From NCBI GenBank assembly GCA_013138655.1, contig WTCI01000241.1, positions 1-10,147 on the forward strand: a stretch of 10,147 nucleotides of DNA, read 5' to 3'. The translations under genes were made by a program, and so were the position numbers. This DNA comes from Desulfuromonadaceae bacterium. GTDB taxonomy: Bacteria; Desulfobacterota; Desulfuromonadia; Desulfuromonadales; Geopsychrobacteraceae. Shown here piece after piece: positions 6,986 to 10,147 of the stretch (the stretch's first letter is position 1; each line of letters begins with the position of its first letter). The notes below the pieces were generated by a model. That model was not told the origin of the DNA. It made no database searches and saw only the letters and a program-made list of their open reading frames with translations.

Positions 6986-8241
6986 GCATCCGCCTTTTTG
7001 AAGATCCGTCGCTTGCGCGGATTATAGCGATGGTAGGTACCATCATCCATCTCACGGCGAATCACCTTCTTGAACAGTTCCCCCATCTTCAGCTGGTGAC
7101 CGCTATCGGCATTAAATGTGTCCCAAGCGTAATAATAGAGTTCCTGCAGCTTCTCCGGGCTCATCTGTTTCGGCTGAAAAACCACCTTGTCGGCGGTGTA
7201 CTTGAGCCAGTCATTGGAGAGAATCCGCCCCTCCTTTTCCATTTGGCGCCGGACCGGCGAATGGGGAAAGGGAGTCATGATGGTGAACTCGGCAACATCC
7301 AGTTCGATCTCAATGAGGAAATCGACCAGCCGTTTGATATCGTCCTCACTCTGATCGTCGGTCCCGAGAATGATCGTCCCCTCAACAGCGATGCCGTGTT
7401 CCTTAAGCCGTTTGACGCGATTCCGAATGGTATCAGAGGTGTCAAAGACCGCCTGGTAGACATACCAGGCACCGGCATCGGCGGCCAGCTTGAGAACCTC
7501 TTCGTCATCGAGAATAGGATGAGAAACCCACTTTTTCTTCAGCGGGGCCATTGCCTTGAACAGATCGATCAGCCACTGGCGATCCTGCGCCAGAGAGTTG
7601 TCAACGATGAAGAGGCGGTTGTTCCGGATCGCTTCCATCTCCTCAATCACCTTGTCGATGGGCCGGGGGCGGAACTTCTTGCCACCGAGAAACCCGGTGC
7701 AGCAGGGGAAACAGTCGAACTTGCAACCGCGCGAGGCGTGCACCAGATCAAGCATCTGTACCCCGCGGTAGTTGTACAGCTCCCGATCGAGAATTTCGCG
7801 TTTGGCGGTGCCGATCAGATTAATGTCGGGATGATTGTGCATGTAGTCATAGACCGGCCGCAGCTCGCCACGCTGGAAATCCTCAACCACCTGTCCGAAA
7901 CGCCCCTCGACTTCACCGAGAAAAACCGCGTCAGCGTGTTGCTGAACCTCTTCGGCGTGCAGCATGGTTGCGATACCGCCGAAAATCACCTTATTCCCCC
8001 GCTCACGGAATTCGCGGGCGATCTCAAAGGCGCGCGGCAGCTGCGAGGTGAGCATGGTCGAGATCGCCACCAGGTCGCAACTGGCATCAAAATCGATATG
8101 CTGCAGGTTTTCGTCGGTGAAGTTGATCTCAACCTCTTCCGGCAGCGCCGCCGCGAACACCACCGGCCCGTGCGGCGGCAGGTGAAACTCTGTCTGCAGC
8201 TCCAGTTTCGGCCAGCGGGGATAAATCAGTTCCATCTTCAT
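6982..8241 (-). CDS. B12-binding-type radical SAM protein 1
   Basis: This 419-residue enzyme has the two-part build of cobalamin-dependent radical SAM proteins. An N-terminal Rossmann-like region (about 1-130, with DLVAISTMLTSQLPRAFEIA and VIFGGIATMLHAEEV) is followed by the SAM barrel. The [4Fe-4S] motif is CKFDCFPC, with Cys173, Cys177 and Cys180, and an extra Cys181 follows it. The cluster reduces SAM to a 5'-deoxyadenosyl radical. Family members perform methylations, cyclisations or rearrangements, often on lipids (for example hopanoid HpnP) or pigments (BchE). The N-terminal region shows no DxHxxG motif, as in several members that bind cobalamin differently, so cobalamin use is likely but not proven. 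It is first after the intergenic gap, with a strong RBS, and its TGA stop overlaps the next ATG (ATGA, 6985-6982). The substrate is unknown; the KS/ACP neighbours suggest an acyl chain. Confidence 0.9.
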   Translation of the reverse strand: MKMELIYPRWPKLELQTEFHLPPHGPVVFAAALPEEVEINFTDENLQHIDFDASCDLVAISTMLTSQLPRAFEIAREFRERGNKVIFGGIATMLHAEEVQQHADAVFLGEVEGRFGQVVEDFQRGELRPVYDYMHNHPDINLIGTAKREILDRELYNYRGVQMLDLVHASRGCKFDCFPCCTGFLGGKKFRPRPIDKVIEEMEAIRNNRLFIVDNSLAQDRQWLIDLFKAMAPLKKKWVSHPILDDEEVLKLAADAGAWYVYQAVFDTSDTIRNRVKRLKEHGIAVEGTIILGTDDQSEDDIKRLVDFLIEIELDVAEFTIMTPFPHSPVRRQMEKEGRILSNDWLKYTADKVVFQPKQMSPEKLQELYYYAWDTFNADSGHQLKMGELFKKVIRREMDDGTYHRYNPRKRRIFKKADA

Positions 8242-8251
8242 GGTGCAACAA

Positions 8252-8258
8252 CTCCTTT
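8252..8258 (-). promoter_or_regulatory. Ribosome-binding site of the first radical SAM gene
   Basis: AAAGGAG on the minus strand, ten bases before the ATG at 8241-8239, is one of the best Shine-Dalgarno matches in the window. It supports this start and suggests independent translation initiation after the only real intergenic gap. Confidence 0.8.
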
Positions 8259-8265
8259 ACTGCAC

Positions 8266-8285
8266 GCGAAGTTCAGAATCTTCGC
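8266..8285. promoter_or_regulatory. 6-bp palindrome upstream of the radical SAM genes (possible operator or 5'-leader hairpin)
   Basis: GCGAAG (8266-8271) and CTTCGC (8280-8285) are perfect inverted arms around an 8-base centre, 25 bases upstream of the ATG at 8241. A weak promoter-like pair reads on the minus strand: TTGAGA at 8306-8301, then a 17-base spacer, then GAAGAT at 8283-8278. The latter matches TATAAT at only three positions and overlaps the palindrome. If real, the arrangement would suit a repressor site. Equally it could be a short hairpin in a read-through transcript. The palindrome is certain, the promoter is weak. Confidence 0.35.
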
Positions 8286-8305
8286 AATCTCGAACTATTT
8301 TCTCA

Positions 8306-8389
8306 ACCCTCAGCAGAATCCGTAGGGCAGGCATTAACTGCCGGTGCTGCTGAGGGTAACCGCAACTCGGCGACCGATGGCCGCCCTAC
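8306..8389. repeat. Nested inverted repeats in the intergenic gap
   Basis: ACCCTCAGCAG (8306-8316) is perfectly complementary to CTGCTGAGGGT (8347-8357), giving an 11-bp stem. Inside its loop, GGCAG (8326-8330) pairs with CTGCC (8338-8342). A second, interleaved pair, GTAGGGC (8322-8328) and GCCCTAC (8383-8389), brackets a 68-bp unit whose far arm contains the TAG stop of the CLF-like gene. Neither strand shows a run of T after the stem, so it is not a classical intrinsic terminator. It could be a REP-like palindromic unit, a small mobile-repeat remnant, or an mRNA processing/stability hairpin separating KS1-CLF1 from the radical SAM genes. The repeats themselves are read directly; the function is inferred. 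Confidence 0.75.
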
Positions 8390-9111
8390 AGAGTTTTGGC
8401 AGCGGGAGCCCGCTTCGCCAGACAGGCCGCCACCAGCGTCGGCAGGTCGGTAACCGATTCCCCGGCAAACAACAGTTCCTTCCCCCGCAACTCCAGTTCA
8501 CCATAGCTGGGAAGCACAGCAGAGGGTTCTTTCCCCAGTAACAGGAACAGGCTGCCGGGGCATTCACTCCCCCTTGACAGATCCAGCGGCGCGGCCAGGT
8601 CACAAATCCCCGACAGCATCGCCTGTTGTTCACTCCAGGCCAATTCCTCCAGAGCAAAGCGCAGCGGCGACAGACCACTCTCATCCTCCTGATTGAACAC
8701 CAGGGTGTTGCCGGCCAGGCCGAAACGGAGCGCCGCCTCGCCGAGAAAGCTGTTCGGCAGGGTGTAGGCAAACAGGTTCGGGCTGGCCAGTTTCCCCTGC
8801 TCCGGAAGCATGGTCTGCAGGTAGGCCAGGTCGGTCTGCAGGCAACCGTAGCGGCTGGCAGCGATAATGCCGATCGGCCGTTTTTCGCTCCAGCCCTCCT
8901 CTCCGGCGTCACGCAGGCAAAAAGCGAGCGCTGCAAGGCCGATACGGGAGAATTCATCGAGCCGACCGAAACGCATATCCGGCTTCTCGAATACCTGTTT
9001 GCGCTTCGGAATCTCCAAGCTGCCGGGGCATAGCGGTTGCTGTTCCGCATTCCGGCCGTTGCCGCAGCCGGCAGCGGTGACCCAGCCGATGCCGTTAATC
9101 CACCCCCTCAT
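8386..9111 (-). CDS. Short KS-like protein lacking the active-site Cys (chain-length-factor-like)
   Basis: This 241-residue protein resembles the N-terminal half of a ketosynthase, of the kind placed in the 'Ketoacyl-synt_2' group. It begins with a KS-like strand (WINGIGWVTAAGCG) and has FSRIGLAALAFCLRDAG and AYTLPNSFLGEAALRFGL. The nucleophile elbow at residues 138-147 reads VFNQEDESGL, with acidic/amide residues where an active KS has Cys. It also lacks the C-terminal half carrying the His/Lys residues. It should be catalytically inactive as a KS and may act as a partner that shapes chain length, like the CLF of type II synthases; that role is inference. The stop of KS1 and this ATG form TGATG (9113-9109), behind a GGGGGTGG ribosome-binding site. 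A GTG one codon upstream (9114) is the alternative start. The TAG stop lies inside one arm of an inverted repeat. Confidence 0.85.
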   Translation of the reverse strand: MRGWINGIGWVTAAGCGNGRNAEQQPLCPGSLEIPKRKQVFEKPDMRFGRLDEFSRIGLAALAFCLRDAGEEGWSEKRPIGIIAASRYGCLQTDLAYLQTMLPEQGKLASPNLFAYTLPNSFLGEAALRFGLAGNTLVFNQEDESGLSPLRFALEELAWSEQQAMLSGICDLAAPLDLSRGSECPGSLFLLLGKEPSAVLPSYGELELRGKELLFAGESVTDLPTLVAACLAKRAPAAKTL

Positions 9112-10147
9112 CACGCCACCCCCTGCAGAATCACCACCGCATTGATGCCGCCGAAACCGGAGTTACTGCAGAGCAGGTAGTCACCGGAAATTTCCTGAGG
9201 GGCGATGTTCAGCCGCCCCTGCCCGGCTTCTTCAGCGTCCAGACAGCCGACCGTGCCGGGGATCAGTTGTTGCTGCAGCGCCCGGCAGGCGATGGCCATT
9301 TCGACCCCGCCGGCGGCTCCCAGACAGTGTCCCAAACTCCCCTTGACACCGTGCAGCGGTGGCAGCTGCGCACCGAAAACGGCATTGAAGGCGGTCAGTT
9401 CCATGGCATCGTTATAAACTGTGCCGGTACCGTGGGCATTGATCGCAGCAACTTGATCGGTGGCAATCCCCGCTTTTGCCAGCGCCTGGCGGCAAGCGAG
9501 AATCAGGCCGCAGCCGTCACGGGCCGGAGCGGTTACATGATGGGCATCATTGGCCGCTCCCCAACCGGCGACATAAGCCTGTGGCGATTCAGCACAGAGC
9601 TTGGCCCGCTCTTCGTTCATCAACAAGAGGGCCACCCCGGCCTCTCCAAGGGTCAATCCTTTCCGCTGACGATCGAAGGGACGACAGGGTTCATCAGAAA
9701 GCGCCTGCAGTGCCGAAAACCCGGAGAAGACAAACTCACTGACCAGGTCGGCGGCATAAACCAGCACCGCTTCGGCCTGCCCGGCAGCGATCAGCGCCGC
9801 GGCACGCGCCAGGGCGATGGTCGAGGAGGCACAGGCGGCGTTGATATTGCAGCCGCGATCCGACAGGCCAAAACGCCTGGCGATTTTTCTCAGTAGCGGC
9901 TCGAACAGCACCGCGGATGGGATCGCGGCCTCCTGCCGACAAGCCGTTGTGAGGCGATCGATCTCCCCCTTGCTCGAAGCGACCAGCAGTCGACAGCCGT
10001 TCGGCAGATCCCCGATTTGAACGGCAATCCGCTCAAAGATGGTGTCGAGCAGCGACCCCTTCGCCGGGGCCTGCAAATCAGCGATACAGGCGGCCTGCTG
10101 CGAAATATAATTTTCACAATTGAAGCGGGTCAACGGGGCGATACCGC
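9111..10147 (-). CDS. Beta-ketoacyl-ACP synthase (KS1), 5' end beyond the window
   Basis: This is a FabF/FabB-type ketosynthase of the thiolase fold, which extends an ACP-bound acyl chain by decarboxylative Claisen condensation in the cytoplasm. The visible 344 codons contain the full catalytic set. The nucleophile is Cys101 in NAACASS, the histidines are His233 in NAHGTGT and His268 in SLGHCLGAAGG, and the lysine is Lys263; numbering is from the TTG codon at 10133. The C-terminal SGFGGINAVV loop is typical. No true start is visible: the frame stays open through the window edge and reads GIAPLTRFN, which matches the internal G-I-x-P-x-T-R-F stretch normally near residues 35-45 of FabF. The N-terminus is therefore cut off by the window, and TTG 10133 is not the start. 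The stop TGA at 9113-9111 overlaps the next gene, so KS1 is probably coupled to that CLF-like protein. Substrate and chain length are unknown. Confidence 0.93.
   Translation of the reverse strand, partial: GIAPLTRFNCENYISQQAACIADLQAPAKGSLLDTIFERIAVQIGDLPNGCRLLVASSKGEIDRLTTACRQEAAIPSAVLFEPLLRKIARRFGLSDRGCNINAACASSTIALARAAALIAAGQAEAVLVYAADLVSEFVFSGFSALQALSDEPCRPFDRQRKGLTLGEAGVALLLMNEERAKLCAESPQAYVAGWGAANDAHHVTAPARDGCGLILACRQALAKAGIATDQVAAINAHGTGTVYNDAMELTAFNAVFGAQLPPLHGVKGSLGHCLGAAGGVEMAIACRALQQQLIPGTVGCLDAEEAGQGRLNIAPQEISGDYLLCSNSGFGGINAVVILQGVA

Noticed and set aside
7030..8325. 431-codon plus-strand open frame
   Set aside because: Antisense to radical SAM 1, which has an intact CxxxCxxC motif and a strong RBS. 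No domain is recognisable in the plus-strand frame.
8306..8357. Intrinsic terminator after the short KS-like gene
   Set aside because: The stem is strong, but no T-run follows it on either strand. It is listed as a repeat instead.
8334..9050. 238-codon minus-strand frame overlapping the short KS-like gene
   Set aside because: It is Arg/Cys/Trp-rich with no motif, while the other frame matches KS sequence and is coupled to KS1 by TGATG.
1..10147. CRISPR arrays, tRNA or rRNA genes, transposases
   Set aside because: I saw no regularly spaced direct repeats, no cloverleaf-like or rRNA-like sequence, and no transposase motif. Almost all of the window is explained by coding genes.

Overview
The window is one long, tightly packed gene cluster. 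All ten coding regions lie on the minus strand, so it reads from high to low coordinates. The DNA is fairly GC-rich, with many GTG/TTG-like codons and long antisense ORF shadows. Three cobalamin-type radical SAM enzymes, which are oxygen-sensitive families, sit among fatty-acid/polyketide-like synthase genes. This suggests an anaerobic Gram-negative bacterium. A Desulfuromonas/Geobacter-like (deltaproteobacterial) host would fit, but that is inference and cannot be proved from this sequence.

Layout in transcription order. (1) 10147-9111 is a ketosynthase (KS) whose first ~30-40 residues lie beyond the window. (2) 9111-8386 is a short KS-like protein without the nucleophilic cysteine, resembling a chain-length factor (CLF). 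(3) 8385-8242 is the only sizeable intergenic gap; it holds nested inverted repeats, a small palindrome and a clear ribosome-binding site. (4-6) 8241-6982, 6985-5630 and 5612-4161 encode three different B12-binding-type radical SAM proteins in tandem. (7) 4174-2981 is a family 2 glycosyltransferase fused to a membrane DUF2062 domain. (8) 3003-2002 is an LpxL/LPLAT-like acyltransferase. (9) 2039-1785 is an acyl carrier protein (ACP). (10) 1788-598 is a complete KS. (11) 601-1 is a second CLF-like protein with no cysteine, running off the low end of the window. Most neighbours overlap by a few bases (ATGA or TGATG junctions), which points to one or two translationally coupled transcripts.

How the genes could work together. 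The core resembles a type II fatty-acid/aryl-polyene-like synthase, with two KS + CLF-like pairs and a dedicated ACP. The acyltransferase and the membrane glycosyltransferase resemble the tailoring/attachment genes of aryl-polyene and flexirubin clusters. The three radical SAM proteins are not part of a standard aryl-polyene cluster. They recall the radical SAM + FabF + ACP combination proposed for ladderane lipids and related anaerobe lipid clusters. The best overall reading is a biosynthetic cluster for an unusual membrane-attached acyl/polyene lipid whose chain is modified by radical chemistry (C-C bond formation, cyclisation, methylation or rearrangement). The product cannot be read from the window. 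No ketoreductase, dehydratase, ligase or exporter is present here, so those functions, if cluster-encoded, must lie outside.
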